A DNA stretch of 64,000 nt from an uncultured Kordiimonas sp. (GCA_947492375.1 CANLMI010000001.1:682001-746000), one strand, 5' to 3'; shown: positions 53,907 through 64,000, counted from the stretch's first letter. The notes: generated by a model from the sequence alone, not told the origin. A program made the numbers and translations.

Positions 53907-55796
53907 TTAGGTGAATTCGCTCTGGATTTCAGTATATTTGCTTTCGGCTTCCAGCCATTCTTCTTCAGCGGTTTCAATCTGACTAGATAGATCGCGAGAT
54001 TGCTCTGTTAACTGTGCTAGTTTTTTTGCTTCTGATGCTTCGTAGAGGGCAGGGTTAGCCAATTTGTTATCAATATCTGTTTTTTTATTACTTAATTTCT
54101 CTAATTTTGCTTCAGCCTTTTCACTTGCCCTTCGATAAGGTGCAAGCTTTAGACGAATATCTGCCGCATTTTGGCGGGCTGCCTTCTTCTGATCAGCGGC
54201 CTTTGGGCCTTTTTTTGCTGCGCGTTCACCAGCGCGTTCTTTCAATAAATGAAGCTTATAGTCCTCCAGGTCACCGTCAAAACGCTTTACATCACCTTTT
54301 TCAACGATCCAAAGCCGATCAACGCAGGCTTCTACCAAGTGCCGGTCATGACTGATTAATAAAACCGCGCCGTCAAAGCCATTAATCGCGTGAATGAGCG
54401 CTTCGCGGCTATCAACGTCCAAGTGGTTTGTCGGTTCATCAAGGATCAGAAGCTGTGGTTGTTCGAACGTTGCAATGGCAAACATCAGGCGTGCTTTTTC
54501 GCCACCCGAAAGCGAACTCACCGCACGATCAGCTTTATCAACGCCAAAACCAAATCCACCAAGGCGAGCACGAACCTTGGCTTCTATTGCGTCCGGCATC
54601 AGTTTTTTCATGTGGTCGAGCGGGGTATGTTCCTCGCGCAATTCATCCAACTGGTGCTGTGCAAAATATCCGACCTTCAAGGTTCGCGGTTTCCGCATCT
54701 TGCCTTCCATTGGGGCAAGTTTGCTCGCAACAAGCTTGGCGAAGGTTGATTTGCCGTTTCCGTTTGCCCCCAATAGCGCGATACGATCATCCATATCGAT
54801 CCGAAGATCGAGTTTTTTCAAAACTGGATTTCCAACCTCATAACCAACTTGAACGCTTTCCATGGCAATCAACGGCGATGAAAGCGGTTCCGGCTTGGGA
54901 AAATTAAAAGCAATTGTTTGTGCGTCCACCATTGATGCAATGGGTTTCATTTTTTCAAGCAGTTTTACCCGGCTTTGGGCTTGCTTTGCCTTACTTGCTT
55001 TCGCTTTAAAACGATCAACAAATGCCTGAATATGCCTGCGTTCTGCTTCTTGTTTGGATTTAAGCGCCATTTGGCGCTCCATATGCTCACGCCGTAACTC
55101 TTCAAAGCGGTCATAACCGCCCTTATAGCTATTTAGCTTGCCATTTTCCAAATGGACAATGTGGCCAACAGCCTTATTTAACAAATCACGGTCGTGGCTT
55201 ACGATAAGGACGGTGTAGGGGTAATTTTTAAGAAAACTCTCAAGCCAGATCACCCCTTCCAAATCCAGATAGTTCGTCGGCTCATCCAATAACAATAAAT
55301 CCGGCTCGTTAAAGAGGACGCAGGCGAGGGCAACCCGCATGCGCCAACCTCCAGAATAACTGGCACATGACCTTGCTTGTGCCTCTGAATCAAACCCAAG
55401 CCCCGCGAGAATAGAGGCCGCGCGGGCTTCGGCAGTGTGCGCACCAATATCTGCAAGGCGTGTATGGATTTCTGCAATCCGGTTAGGGTCCGTTGCAGTG
55501 TCTGCCTCTTTTGATAGAGCACTTAATTCTTTATTAGAATCCATAACAGTTTCAAGAAGACTTTGTGGGCCACCTGGCGCTTCTTGGCCAACATGGCCTA
55601 TGTGCGCAGTTGGGCGTACTTTAACAGCGCCTGTCTCGGGGCTTAGTTCACCAAGAATCATTTTCAAAAGCGTAGATTTACCTGTGCCGTTTCGTCCAAC
55701 AAAACCAACTTTATGGCCAGGTGGTATAGCAACCGTTGCCTGATCAAAGAGAACGCGGTCACCGATCCTATATGTTATGTCTGTTATATGAAGCAT
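53907..55796 (-). CDS. ABC-F family ATPase (YheS/Uup-like)
   Basis: 629-residue cytosolic twin ABC ATPase without membrane domains. The first cassette has G-R-N-G-T-G-K-S and S-G-G-W-R-M-R, the second G-A-N-G-N-G-K-S and L-S-G-G-E-K-A-R, each with L-L-L-D-E-P-T-N or L-I-L-D-E-P-T-N. The linker holds Arg/Lys-rich helices, and the C-terminal ~100 residues form a coiled coil, as in ribosome-acting ABC-F proteins. It probably rescues stalled ribosomes; the sub-type cannot be fixed by eye. Confidence 0.94.
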   Translation of the reverse strand: MLHITDITYRIGDRVLFDQATVAIPPGHKVGFVGRNGTGKSTLLKMILGELSPETGAVKVRPTAHIGHVGQEAPGGPQSLLETVMDSNKELSALSKEADTATDPNRIAEIHTRLADIGAHTAEARAASILAGLGFDSEAQARSCASYSGGWRMRVALACVLFNEPDLLLLDEPTNYLDLEGVIWLESFLKNYPYTVLIVSHDRDLLNKAVGHIVHLENGKLNSYKGGYDRFEELRREHMERQMALKSKQEAERRHIQAFVDRFKAKASKAKQAQSRVKLLEKMKPIASMVDAQTIAFNFPKPEPLSSPLIAMESVQVGYEVGNPVLKKLDLRIDMDDRIALLGANGNGKSTFAKLVASKLAPMEGKMRKPRTLKVGYFAQHQLDELREEHTPLDHMKKLMPDAIEAKVRARLGGFGFGVDKADRAVSSLSGGEKARLMFAIATFEQPQLLILDEPTNHLDVDSREALIHAINGFDGAVLLISHDRHLVEACVDRLWIVEKGDVKRFDGDLEDYKLHLLKERAGERAAKKGPKAADQKKAARQNAADIRLKLAPYRRASEKAEAKLEKLSNKKTDIDNKLANPALYEASEAKKLAQLTEQSRDLSSQIETAEEEWLEAESKYTEIQSEFT

Positions 55797-55961
55797 GGTG
55801 GGGCGATAGCATAGCTTTTGCCATATCGCAACGCATGGTATTGCTATCTATGCATTCTGTTACGATTGCGTGACACACACGAGACTTGTAACATTGATGA
55901 AGAGCCGCTATAAGGCGCGCGAATCAAATATGGCTCGCCCATTTAATCAAGGAATTCTAAA

Positions 55962-56384
55962 ATGGCTGTTCAACAAACTTTCTCTATCATCAAGCCTGAT
56001 GCAACAAACCGTAACCTTACTGGTGCTATCAATGCAAAATTCGAAGCTGCTGGCCTTCGTGTTGTTGCACAAAAGCGTATCCAAATGACTGAAGCACAAG
56101 CACAGACTTTCTATGCTGTTCACTCAGAGCGCCCATTCTTCGGCGAGCTTGTTGAGTTCATGACATCTGCTCCTGTTGTTGTTCAGGTTCTAGAAGGTGA
56201 GAACGCTGTTCTTGCACACCGTGAAGTAATGGGCGCAACAAACCCAGAGGAAGCTGCTGAAGGCACAGTTCGTAAAGAATTTGCTCTTTCAATCGGCGAG
56301 AACTCTGTTCATGGTTCCGATAGTGAAGAAAATGCAGCAATCGAAATCGCACAGTTCTTCTCTGGCAACGAAATCGTTGGATAA
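55962..56384 (+). CDS. ndk: Nucleoside diphosphate kinase
   Basis: Balances NTP pools by phosphate transfer through a histidine. 140 residues with [24 protein letters not shown], and the active N-S-V-H117-G-S-D. An AAGGAAT ribosome site lies eight bases before the ATG. A terminator follows. Confidence 0.99.
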   Translation: MAVQQTFSIIKPDATNRNLTGAINAKFEAAGLRVVAQKRIQMTEAQAQTFYAVHSERPFFGELVEFMTSAPVVVQVLEGENAVLAHREVMGATNPEEAAEGTVRKEFALSIGENSVHGSDSEENAAIEIAQFFSGNEIVG

Positions 56385-56413
56385 TATACAGTTTTATATT
56401 TGAGACTGTTTTT

Positions 56414-56439
56414 AAGCCCGCTTAGTTAGCGGGCTTTTT
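56414..56439 (+). terminator. Terminator after ndk
   Basis: AAGCCCGCT and AGCGGGCTT form a nine-base stem with a five-base loop, followed by further T residues. Confidence 0.93.
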
Positions 56440-56533
56440 GATTCGTGAAGTTTAATGTAGAAATTAACTAGACATTTTATCGAACTAACCATATAGGAGT
56501 TTTTCTTAGTAATTTTTTCTTATGGGGGCATTT

Positions 56534-57022
56534 ATGAAATTTCTCAAAATAAACTTTATTGTCATTTTAACGCTTTTGACCGCTGCTTGCGCAGGGGGAA
56601 GTAACGCTGTTCTTGAACCTAATACGGGAAACTATAGATCAACTAATGTTAGTTTAGTCTATGAAGGTTCAACAGTTGGTGTTCCTGATGAAAGTATCGC
56701 TGATTTAAAGAAATATATGGAAGAACGCTTTTTCGGCGATAAAGCCATTTTTACAAAAGGTGACGATTTAACCATTAAATATGGTTTCATTACATTTGAT
56801 GAAGGCAGTCGAGCTGCACGGTATTTTCTTGGACCAATCGGTGGCGGAGAAGCCAAGATGGTAATTCGAGCAATTTTTATCGATAAAGAAGGTAATCAAG
56901 TTGCAAAAATTCAGTCCGAAGGACGCTTAAGCGGCGGATTTTTTGGCGGGGGTGCAGGTTCAGCCGTAAAGAAAGCTGTTAAAGAAATCGCAGAATATGC
57001 AGAAGGTCAGTTTGCGCAATAA
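56534..57022 (+). CDS. DUF4410 lipoprotein
   Basis: 162 residues with a lipoprotein signal: hydrophobic run then L-T-A-A-C as the lipobox, so the mature protein would be lipidated at about residue 19. The body shows the DUF4410 pattern, with D-L-T-I-K-Y-G-F-I-T-F-D-E-G-S-R near 81-96 and G-R-L-S-G-G-F-F-G-G-G. Function unknown; probably in the periplasmic face of a membrane. The second ATG (56534) is chosen as GGGGG lies five bases upstream. It is convergent with purN. Confidence 0.85.
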   Translation: MKFLKINFIVILTLLTAACAGGSNAVLEPNTGNYRSTNVSLVYEGSTVGVPDESIADLKKYMEERFFGDKAIFTKGDDLTIKYGFITFDEGSRAARYFLGPIGGGEAKMVIRAIFIDKEGNQVAKIQSEGRLSGGFFGGGAGSAVKKAVKEIAEYAEGQFAQ

Positions 57023-57052
57023 GTAACTTATCTTTATTGTTCTTAAAAATGT

Positions 57053-57089
57053 TAGTAGGCTATAATAATTAATAGCCTACTATATTTTT
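57053..57089. terminator. Terminator overlapping the purN stop codon
   Basis: TAGTAGGCTAT and ATAGCCTACTA are perfect 11-base arms around an eight-base loop, followed by TATTTTT on the plus strand. The right arm contains the stop codon of convergent purN (57080-57082). It mainly ends the DUF4410 transcript. Confidence 0.85.
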
Positions 57090-57730
57090 GGCGATATGAG
57101 TATCTCACTTTGCTCAATTACTTCGTCAAATTTAACTTTTTGATTTATCAACTTAATTTTTTCTTTTGCAATCATAGAGAGCGCGGCCGGATACATTTTA
57201 TGTTCTTGTTGCTGAATTTTTGTCGCTAATGTATCTTTTGTATCGTTCTGTTGAATTGGAACAACGGCTTGCATGATAATAGGGCCTGCATCCATTTCTG
57301 GTACAACGTAATGGACAGTACATCCAGCAAAGCGAACGCCGTCATCAATTGCACGTTGAAAGGTATTTAATCCCTTATATGCTGGCAAGAGTGAGGGATG
57401 AATATTGATCATTTTATCACGCCATAGCTCAACGAATTCAGCGTTCAAAACCCGCATGAAACCAGCAAGGCAGACAAGATCAATCGCTTGTTTCGTCAAC
57501 TGGCTTTGAAGTTCAACTTCAAAATCAGCACGCGTCTCATAGTTTTTATGGTCAATAACTACTGTTTTGATGCCAGCTTTTTCCGCGCGTTTAACACCAT
57601 AAGCATCGGGCCGATTGGAAATTACAATCGCTACTTCTGCGGGATACGATGGATCATTTGCCGCATCAATGATTGCCTGCAAATTACTGCCATTTCCCGA
57701 AATTAAAACTGCAATCTGAAATTTGGGCAT
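57080..57730 (-). CDS. purN: Phosphoribosylglycinamide formyltransferase
   Basis: Transfers a formyl group from 10-formyl-THF to GAR in purine synthesis. 216 residues with I-S-G-N-G-S-N-L-Q, N-I-H-P-S-L-L-P, H-Y-V-V-P-E-M-D-A-G-P-I-I, which hold the catalytic Asn, His and Asp. It follows purM by 11 bases. Its stop codon is inside a terminator stem. Confidence 0.98.
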   Translation of the reverse strand: MPKFQIAVLISGNGSNLQAIIDAANDPSYPAEVAIVISNRPDAYGVKRAEKAGIKTVVIDHKNYETRADFEVELQSQLTKQAIDLVCLAGFMRVLNAEFVELWRDKMINIHPSLLPAYKGLNTFQRAIDDGVRFAGCTVHYVVPEMDAGPIIMQAVVPIQQNDTKDTLATKIQQQEHKMYPAALSMIAKEKIKLINQKVKFDEVIEQSEILISPKI

Positions 57731-57741
57731 AGGCCTGTTCT

Positions 57742-58839
57742 TTATTCTGTAATTGCTGTCCAGTTTGTGCTGGCGCCCCAGGTACCAGCTTTTCCTGTCA
57801 CTTTACATTTTGGTTTGCCATCGCCTCGTGTAACATCCCCGATAATTACTGCCTCTTCGCCGTGTGCTTTTAAGGTTGCAAGGGCGGCGTCCACATTGTC
57901 TTTCGAAACAACAACAACCATACCAATACCGCAATTGAAAGTTCGGGCCATTTCACGGGTTTCAATATTGCCTTCATTTTGGAGCCAACTATAAATAGGC
58001 ATTAAATCCCACGCGCTGCTATCGATTTGCGCGACGGTATCCTTTGGTAAAACACGCGGTACATTTTCTAGAAAGCCGCCCCCTGTGATATGAGAGAAGG
58101 CCTTAACAAACCCGCCTTTTACAAGTGCCATGCAACTTTTAACGTAAATACGTGTTGGGGTTAAAAGTGCTTCACCAAGTGTCTGGTTATTATCAAATGG
58201 GGCAGGGGCGCTGTAGTCATAGCCCTTATCTTCAATAATTCTGCGAACTAATGAATAGCCGTTTGAATGAATGCCCGATGATTTAAGCCCGATAAGAACA
58301 TCACCAGTCTCAACAGTGCTACCATCTATCATTGTACCACGTTCTGCCGCCCCCACTGAAAATCCAGCAAGGTCGTAATCTTTCCCTTTATACATGCCTG
58401 GCATTTCAGCGGTTTCACCGCCGATTAAAGCGGAACCTGACTGACGGCAGCCTTCGGCAATGCCTGCAACAACAGATGTCATTTGATCCACATCCAGTTC
58501 ACCTGTGGCCATATAATCGAGGAAGAAAAGCGGCTCTGCGCCTTGAACGACAAGGTCATTCACACACATGGCGACCAGATCAATGCCTACGGTTGAATGC
58601 TGGCCAGCATCTAGGGCTACTTTAAGTTTGGTGCCCACACCGTCTGTCGCTGCAACAAGAATAGGATCATTAAAGCCTGCGGCTTTCAGGTCAAACAGAC
58701 CACCAAACCCGCCAAGATCAGCATCTGCGCCGGGACGTTTGGTGCTGGCAGCCAATGGTTTGATGTTATCAACAAGCGCTTCGCCGGCATCGATATCTAC
58801 GCCTGCCGATTGATACGTGTAAGATGTTCCCTTATCCAC
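57742..58839 (-). CDS. purM: Phosphoribosylformylglycinamidine cyclo-ligase
   Basis: ATP-dependent closure of FGAM to AIR, the step after PurL. 365 residues with A-G-V-D-I-D-A-G at the start, [27 protein letters not shown], and H-I-T-G-G-G-F. The start is GTG 58839 with AAGAAGGG upstream. The purM-purN order is conserved, and it is divergent from the DUF2066 gene. Confidence 0.98.
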   Translation of the reverse strand: MDKGTSYTYQSAGVDIDAGEALVDNIKPLAASTKRPGADADLGGFGGLFDLKAAGFNDPILVAATDGVGTKLKVALDAGQHSTVGIDLVAMCVNDLVVQGAEPLFFLDYMATGELDVDQMTSVVAGIAEGCRQSGSALIGGETAEMPGMYKGKDYDLAGFSVGAAERGTMIDGSTVETGDVLIGLKSSGIHSNGYSLVRRIIEDKGYDYSAPAPFDNNQTLGEALLTPTRIYVKSCMALVKGGFVKAFSHITGGGFLENVPRVLPKDTVAQIDSSAWDLMPIYSWLQNEGNIETREMARTFNCGIGMVVVVSKDNVDAALATLKAHGEEAVIIGDVTRGDGKPKCKVTGKAGTWGASTNWTAITE

Positions 58840-58953
58840 GAGTTAACCCTTCTTATAGCGCGCCGCAATATCAGCAAAATCTAGTCGTAAAACTCAACTG
58901 ATCATCAGGCTGGTTTTTACAGATGGTGGCGTTATAGTAGCCAGAGCAAAGAT

Positions 58954-60219
58954 ATGAAAGACTTTATGTTAGCTTATTTAAAACAAACTAGCTTTTTTAT
59001 ACTGACGGCGCTGTTTTTTCTCAATTCAGCAGCTACTGATACATTGGCGCAGGCCAATACGGCTGGGAATGACGATAGTTTGCTTGACCTTTTATTCACG
59101 ATAAAAGGAATAAAAGTGGATGAAACCGCCCGCACGGCTAGTTTGGCACGGTCAGCGGCGATTAAAAAAGCAGAAGACGAAGCTTTTGAAACGTTACTTG
59201 TCAAATTAACACAGCCCTCTGACAGGGATAAGATACCTGAATTACCGCATAGCGAGAAGCAGGCATTAATGCGAGGGATTGAAATAGTTTCTGAACAATC
59301 ATCCCCGCGCCGCTACATTGCAACATATAATATTGCCTTTGAAGCTAGTTATGTCAGCGACTTTTTTGCCCAATATGAGGTTCCTCATGTTTTAAGCCCG
59401 GGCAAAGGGCTTTTGGTTTTGCACGGCCATGAACGCGGCCTTGCTTCGTACCTGTGGGAATATGATGAAAAAATAGAAAATGCCCAAAAAAGTGTGGACT
59501 GGATTAATCGGATAAGAAGTTACCAATTCCCATTTGGCAGTGTTTCCGACAGGTTGGATGTTACAATTGATACTGTTCGTGAATTTGACATTGAACGTGG
59601 ATTGATGCTGGCAAAAAAATATGATCAAGCGTCAGTGTTGATGATTTATTCAAGATTTGAACCGTTGGGTAATAAACACCCAGAACTAGTGTATAAATAT
59701 TATCTAACGGATGGTGCCCAGGAAGTACAAGGTATCATTTTCAATGACAACCATCCTGAAAAACCAAACAATCAGGCCGATGATCCTGAAGTCTCTTTGC
59801 TTGCCCGAATGTATAAGGAAATTCTGGAAACTATTGATAGCGGCTGGCGAGAACAGTTGCTTGTTGATACGTCGACAGGGGGAACGATCAAAGCTTTAGT
59901 ACCTACATTGGGTATCGAACAATTCAGTGACGTTGAAAAACGGCTATCAGAATTGTCGATAATAAAAAACCGTTTCATTCGCTCTGTTGAGTTGCCGCTC
60001 TCGAAAATAGAGTTTGAGTATGCTGGCAGGGAAGAGCAACTGGTTCTTGCCTTAAGTTATCAAGGGTTAATACTTGAAACATATGGTGACACATGGTTAT
60101 TAAGGCGAACAGAAGATCAACTAGAATATGAAGTGAACGATACAAGTCATGAAAATTCAGATGATACAGTAAGCAACCCTGATAATTCTGATTTTATTAT
60201 CAATGAGAACGATCCGTAA
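58954..60219 (+). CDS. DUF2066 periplasmic protein
   Basis: 421 residues with an N-terminal signal segment (about 10-35, ending near L-A-Q). The body has the family pattern A-I-K-K-A-E-D-E-A-F-E-T-L-L-V-K-L-T, then R-Y-I-A-T-Y-N-I-A-F. The C-terminal tail is acidic and Asn/Asp-rich. No biochemical function is known. It is the first gene of DUF2066-perM-hdaA-ppk. Start could be ATG 58954 or ATG 58966. Confidence 0.9.
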   Translation: MKDFMLAYLKQTSFFILTALFFLNSAATDTLAQANTAGNDDSLLDLLFTIKGIKVDETARTASLARSAAIKKAEDEAFETLLVKLTQPSDRDKIPELPHSEKQALMRGIEIVSEQSSPRRYIATYNIAFEASYVSDFFAQYEVPHVLSPGKGLLVLHGHERGLASYLWEYDEKIENAQKSVDWINRIRSYQFPFGSVSDRLDVTIDTVREFDIERGLMLAKKYDQASVLMIYSRFEPLGNKHPELVYKYYLTDGAQEVQGIIFNDNHPEKPNNQADDPEVSLLARMYKEILETIDSGWREQLLVDTSTGGTIKALVPTLGIEQFSDVEKRLSELSIIKNRFIRSVELPLSKIEFEYAGREEQLVLALSYQGLILETYGDTWLLRRTEDQLEYEVNDTSHENSDDTVSNPDNSDFIINENDP

Positions 60220-60239
60220 TTACGTTGTAAGGGGGCAAT

Positions 60240-61358
60240 ATGGATAAAAGAGTTTGGTGGATTGCAACGGCAATCATAATAGTTTTTGTTTATTTAACAA
60301 AAGCTATCTTATTCCCCTTTCTTGCCGGGTTGGCTGTTGCATATTTTCTGGACCCGCTTGCTGACAAACTTGAAGAACGTAAAATTCCGCGCGGCGCCGC
60401 TGCCAGCTCGGTTATAGCTTTCTTTTTCTTGATAATACTTGCCATGATATTAGCGCTTGTCCCTGTTCTTAGGTCCCAGTTTGAAGCCTTTGCAACAGTT
60501 CTACCGAAAACGCTTGCAAGCTTAAGGCCTTGGTTAAATGACACTATTGCCCTTCTTTCAGATAAATTTGGTTTGAATATTGGCGGCGATATTGAGGGCG
60601 TTCTACATACTTTTTCCGATCAAATTTTGGCGCGCGGCCAGCAAATTGCAGGCAGTATCCTGCAAAATAGTTTAGCCGTATTTAACCTGCTAACACTCTT
60701 ATTAATTTCACCGGTTGTCGGATTTTATTTCCTGCGCGATTGGGACATAATGGTGGAAAAGGTTAATGGCTGGTTGCCCCCTCAAAGTGCTGATTTAATC
60801 AGAGAACAAGTAAGTAAAATTGACGAAGTGCTCGCTGGGTTTGTTCGCGGCCAAATGCTGGTGTGTTTGGTTATGGGGGTGATGTACTCAATCGGCTGGA
60901 GTTTGGTTGGGTTAAATTTCGGCCTTGTTCTCGGTGTATTAGCCGGAATAATGGCGTTTATCCCTTTTGTTGGGGTAGTATTTGCTCTTGCGATTGCTCT
61001 GGTTATCGGCATTGGTCAATGGGGGCTTGACCTTCAAAATCTGGGATTAGTTACTCTAGTCTTTTTCATTGTTCAGGTTGTCGAAGGAGCTTATTTGACG
61101 CCGAGACTAGTAGGGGAACGCGTTGGCTTGCATCCTGTGTGGGTATTGTTTGCTGTTTTTGCAGGCGGTGAAGTTATGGGGTTTGTTGGCGTTCTAATTG
61201 CTGTACCTGCTGCTGCGGCGATTGCTGTTGTTGTGCGCTATATGATCAATCAATATCTGGAACATTTTGATATTAAACCGCAAGACACAGAAATAGTTGA
61301 CGACAGTAATGAATCTGATACTTCACTTGTTGATAAAACAACATCAGACGAAATATAG
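60240..61358 (+). CDS. AI-2E/PerM-family membrane transporter
   Basis: 372 residues and about eight membrane helices. N-terminal L-A-V-A-Y-F-L-D-P-L, central S-P-V-V-G-F-Y-F-L-R-D, and C-terminal E-G-A-Y-L-T-P-R-L-V-G and V-L-I-A-V-P-A-A-A match the AI-2E transporter family. The family is annotated for autoinducer-2 or Na+/H+ transport in some bacteria; here the substrate is unknown. It lies 20 bases after the DUF2066 gene. Confidence 0.92.
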   Translation: MDKRVWWIATAIIIVFVYLTKAILFPFLAGLAVAYFLDPLADKLEERKIPRGAAASSVIAFFFLIILAMILALVPVLRSQFEAFATVLPKTLASLRPWLNDTIALLSDKFGLNIGGDIEGVLHTFSDQILARGQQIAGSILQNSLAVFNLLTLLLISPVVGFYFLRDWDIMVEKVNGWLPPQSADLIREQVSKIDEVLAGFVRGQMLVCLVMGVMYSIGWSLVGLNFGLVLGVLAGIMAFIPFVGVVFALAIALVIGIGQWGLDLQNLGLVTLVFFIVQVVEGAYLTPRLVGERVGLHPVWVLFAVFAGGEVMGFVGVLIAVPAAAAIAVVVRYMINQYLEHFDIKPQDTEIVDDSNESDTSLVDKTTSDEI

Positions 61359-61370
61359 ATACTTATCTCT

Positions 61371-62030
61371 ATGCAAATACCATTAGAACTTGATCATGAG
61401 CCAAGCTTTGCCCTTGAGGACTTTATTGTTTCAGAAACAAACAATATTGCATTTGAAACTGTAAAGTCATGGCCAGATTGGGAGTATCATGTGGCCGCTT
61501 TGATTGGGCCAGAAGCGTCGGGAAAAAGCCATCTTGCTATAAGCTGGGCAAAAAAATCCAACGCCACAGTGTTCACAAAATCAAAAATTCCGAGTGTCGA
61601 GGAAATTGAGCATTTAGGAAACATCGTACTGGAAGATGTTTATCTAGCGCCAAGTGATGAGCAATCGTTATTTCACTTAATAAACTGGAGTAAGGAAAAT
61701 AGCCGATACCTTTTGCTGACAAGCCGTGATGAGCCTACTAGATGGGAAATTAGCTTACCAGACTTAAAATCACGTTTGTCGCTGGTGCAGGTTGCAAACA
61801 TCCAGTCGCCAGACGACCAATTGTTAATGATTTTGTTAGCCAAGATGTTCACAGATCGACAGCTTAATATTGATCTATCAATTATCAATTTTATGATACC
61901 GAGAATGGAGCGTTCATTTTCTGCCGCACGTGAATTAGTAGCCGCAATCGATGCAAAGGCTTTATCACAAAAAAAAGCCATTACACAAAAAATCGCAAAA
62001 GAATGCCTGATAGAGATGAAAATGCTATAG
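61371..62030 (+). CDS. hdaA: DnaA-inactivating AAA+ protein HdaA
   Basis: 219-residue DnaA paralogue without the DNA-binding domain. Residues 2-7 (Q-I-P-L-E-L) form the clamp-binding motif that ties it to the sliding clamp. The P-loop is G-P-E-A-S-G-K-S (46-53). HdaA stimulates ATP hydrolysis by DnaA after initiation, so it limits replication firing. It follows perM by 12 bases and precedes ppk by 65, the usual alphaproteobacterial order. Confidence 0.94.
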   Translation: MQIPLELDHEPSFALEDFIVSETNNIAFETVKSWPDWEYHVAALIGPEASGKSHLAISWAKKSNATVFTKSKIPSVEEIEHLGNIVLEDVYLAPSDEQSLFHLINWSKENSRYLLLTSRDEPTRWEISLPDLKSRLSLVQVANIQSPDDQLLMILLAKMFTDRQLNIDLSIINFMIPRMERSFSAARELVAAIDAKALSQKKAITQKIAKECLIEMKML

Positions 62031-62095
62031 TCTGTTAACAGGTGAGATATACACTATAAATATAGTCAATATAGCTGATAGCTGGATGAGTAACG

Positions 62096-64000
62096 ATGGC
62101 AGAACACGATTCTAAAAATGACCCACTATCTAATGTTGGCGAAAACGCTGCTGCTAAGACAGCAAAAGAAATACTTGCCGAAATTCCAAATCATAAAAAA
62201 TACCTAAACCGAGAACTAAGTTGGCTAGGGTTTAATATTCGTGTTCTTGAAGAGGCTGAAAATAAACGGCATCCTTTATTAGAGCGCCTAAGGTTTCTTT
62301 CAATTTCAGGCAACAACCTTGATGAATTCTATATGGTCCGCGTTGCCGGGCTGCGCGGACAGCAGGAACTACAAGTTGATGTTATCTCAGAGGATGGACT
62401 AACACCAGATCAACAACTTGAAAAAGTAAATAGTTTTGCTGATCAGTTGATGCAAAAGCAGCAAAAAACTTGGGCATCCCTGAGTAAGGAGATGCGTGAA
62501 GCTGGCATTGCTGTGCTTAAGATCAACGAAGTCACAGCGGACGAAAAAAAATGGCTGGAAACATATTTTCTGGAAAATATATTTCCGGTGTTAACACCAA
62601 TCGCTGTTGATCCTGCACACCCGTTCCCATTCATTCCTAATCTTGGGTTCAATATGGCACTCGCGTTGGAACGCATATCTGATGGGCGTGAAATGATGGC
62701 GCTATTGCCTGTGCCACATCATGTAAAACGCTTTGTCCGGCTGCCATCGGTAAAAACAGAGAAAAAAGATGTCCGCTTCATCTCGGTTGAAAAGATACTA
62801 GAGCTCTTTCTTGATCAATTGTTTCCGGGATATACCGTTCAGGGAAGCGGTGTGTTTCGGGTTATTCGTGATAGTGACATTGAAATAGAAGAAGAAGCAG
62901 AAGACCTGGTACGTGTATTTGAAAGCGCGCTAAAGCGCCGCCGCCGTGGCCGGGTTATCAGACTGAAACTTGATAAGGCCATGCCTAAGTCACTTCGCCA
63001 ACTCGTTATCAAACAGTTAGATGCTGATCCGGATAGTGTCATTCAGGTGAAGGGAATTCTGGGTGTTAATGAAACGTCACAGCTTATAATTGATGATTTC
63101 CCTGAACTTTTATTCCCAGCCTACAATCCACGTCTACCGGAACGGGTGAAAGATTTTGGCGGTGATATATTCAAGGCTATTGCCGCTAAGGATTTTGTCG
63201 TTCATCATCCATACGAATCCTTTGAGGTTGTACATAATTTCCTTCTTCAAGCCGCAGGTGATCCGAATGTTGTTGCGATTAAACAAACATTATACCGTGC
63301 TGGTTCACAATCAAAAATAATCAATGCCCTTATCGAAGCTGCCGAAGCAGGCAAATCGGTTACAGCAGTAGTAGAATTGAAGGCACGATTTGACGAGGCC
63401 CAAAACATTAAATGGGCCCGCGATCTTGAGCGTGCAGGGGTGCATGTTGTCTTTGGTTTTTTAGATATGAAAACACATGCCAAAGTATCAATGGTAATTC
63501 GCCGGGAGAAGGGTCAGTTAAAATCCTATATGCATTTCGGTACTGGAAATTATCATCCTATCACGGCAAAAATATATACAGATTTATCATTCTTTACCGC
63601 TGACCCAGTTTTAGCGCGCGACGCCAATAAAATGTTTAACTACCTAACCGGATATGTAAAACCAGAGGCGCTTGAAAAACTATATTTGTCGCCTAATACG
63701 CTCAGGTCAAACCTGCTGAAGTTGATCGAAAAAGAAATCAAATTTGCGGAGGAAGGTAAGCCTGCTGCAATTTGGGTCAAATTGAATTCACTTCTGGATT
63801 CGAGGATTATTGACAAATTATATGAGGCCTCAATCGCTGGCGTTCAAATTGATTTGGTTATTCGAGGGATTTGCACACTTAGACCCGGCATTAAAGGATT
63901 AAGTGAAAATATCAGGGTTAAGTCAATCATTGGGCGTTTTCTGGAACATGCTCGTATTTGTTGCTTTGGTAACGGGTATGGCCTTCCTTCAAGGCAATCA
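62096..64000 (+). CDS. ppk: Polyphosphate kinase 1 (3' end beyond window)
   Basis: Polymerises ATP gamma-phosphate into polyphosphate. 635 codons are visible, open to the right edge. The N-domain starts [12 protein letters not shown] and contains [11 protein letters not shown]. The autophosphorylated His is H461 in T-H-A-K, and the second conserved His is H618 in F-L-E-H, 157 residues apart as in E. coli. About 80-100 C-terminal residues are missing. The ATG at 62096 is in frame with all motifs. Confidence 0.98.
   Translation, partial: MAEHDSKNDPLSNVGENAAAKTAKEILAEIPNHKKYLNRELSWLGFNIRVLEEAENKRHPLLERLRFLSISGNNLDEFYMVRVAGLRGQQELQVDVISEDGLTPDQQLEKVNSFADQLMQKQQKTWASLSKEMREAGIAVLKINEVTADEKKWLETYFLENIFPVLTPIAVDPAHPFPFIPNLGFNMALALERISDGREMMALLPVPHHVKRFVRLPSVKTEKKDVRFISVEKILELFLDQLFPGYTVQGSGVFRVIRDSDIEIEEEAEDLVRVFESALKRRRRGRVIRLKLDKAMPKSLRQLVIKQLDADPDSVIQVKGILGVNETSQLIIDDFPELLFPAYNPRLPERVKDFGGDIFKAIAAKDFVVHHPYESFEVVHNFLLQAAGDPNVVAIKQTLYRAGSQSKIINALIEAAEAGKSVTAVVELKARFDEAQNIKWARDLERAGVHVVFGFLDMKTHAKVSMVIRREKGQLKSYMHFGTGNYHPITAKIYTDLSFFTADPVLARDANKMFNYLTGYVKPEALEKLYLSPNTLRSNLLKLIEKEIKFAEEGKPAAIWVKLNSLLDSRIIDKLYEASIAGVQIDLVIRGICTLRPGIKGLSENIRVKSIIGRFLEHARICCFGNGYGLPSRQS

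Noticed and set aside
55870-56088. 72-codon frame overlapping the ndk start
   Set aside because: It overlaps ndk in another frame, has no family similarity, and ndk has its own good ribosome site.
1-64000. Mobile elements, CRISPR arrays, tRNA or rRNA genes
   Set aside because: No transposase or integrase motifs, no regularly spaced repeats, and no cloverleaf-like sequence were found in the intergenic gaps.

Overview
The window is chromosomal core-genome DNA from a Gram-negative alphaproteobacterium. The evidence is an RNase E with an acidic insert in its S1 domain and a WWQR-type C-terminus, the order lptD-surA-pdxA-rsmA divergent from pepA, an HdaA-type DnaA paralogue upstream of ppk, divergent tyrS/anmK, two adjacent cysteine desulfurases with a 2Fe-2S ferredoxin, and a PEPxxWA-CTERM protein. 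Base composition looks AT-leaning (low-to-mid 40s % GC by eye). A marine lineage near Kordiimonadales/Emcibacterales is a guess. No phage, transposase, CRISPR array, tRNA or rRNA was found.

Layout. 1-1700: aroQ and the first codons of accB (minus), then thiS-thiG (plus). 1700-7000: a DsbA-like thiol oxidoreductase and a BepA-like M48/TPR peptidase, then rne (all minus). 7000-13300: amiC and mrcA (peptidoglycan), prfB with an intact programmed +1 frameshift, and a ClpP paralogue. 13300-19400 (minus): glnE-bcp-diiron protein (DUF455), then an M23 peptidase overlapping a bactofilin. 19500-28950: a large AsmA-like protein, tyrS/anmK, a hydrolase, two cysteine desulfurases and a ferredoxin. 28950-33550: dnaB set among AT-rich, less conserved genes for secreted proteins (a duplicated-domain protein, an HExxH peptidase and a frameshifted serine hydrolase). 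33600-41400: rpsF-rpsR-rplI with a likely S6:S18-binding leader, then fabD-fabG-acpP-fabF-mltG and yicC-gmk. 41400-43100: a UbiE-like methyltransferase and a PEPxxWA-CTERM protein. 43100-52100: lptD-surA-pdxA-rsmA (minus) facing pepA-holC-GNAT-hydrolase (plus). 52000-55800: a TolB-like/TM2 fusion, a duplicated DUF417 membrane protein and an ABC-F ATPase. 55900-64000: ndk, a DUF4410 lipoprotein, purM-purN, then DUF2066-perM-hdaA-ppk running off the right edge.

Functional themes are envelope biogenesis (AmiC, PBP1A, MltG, M23/bactofilin, LptD/SurA, AsmA-like, BepA-like), fatty-acid synthesis, translation (RF2, S6/S18/L9, TyrRS) and replication control (DnaB, HdaA, HolC). No clear new multi-gene system is present. 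The best leads are small: an RNA leader whose bulged CCG matches the S6:S18 motif, a hairpin just before rne, ThiS with residues beyond its terminal glycines, a TolB-like+TM2 fusion, two proteins made of internal duplications, and a single-frameshift serine hydrolase. Several genes appear to use TTG or GTG starts.
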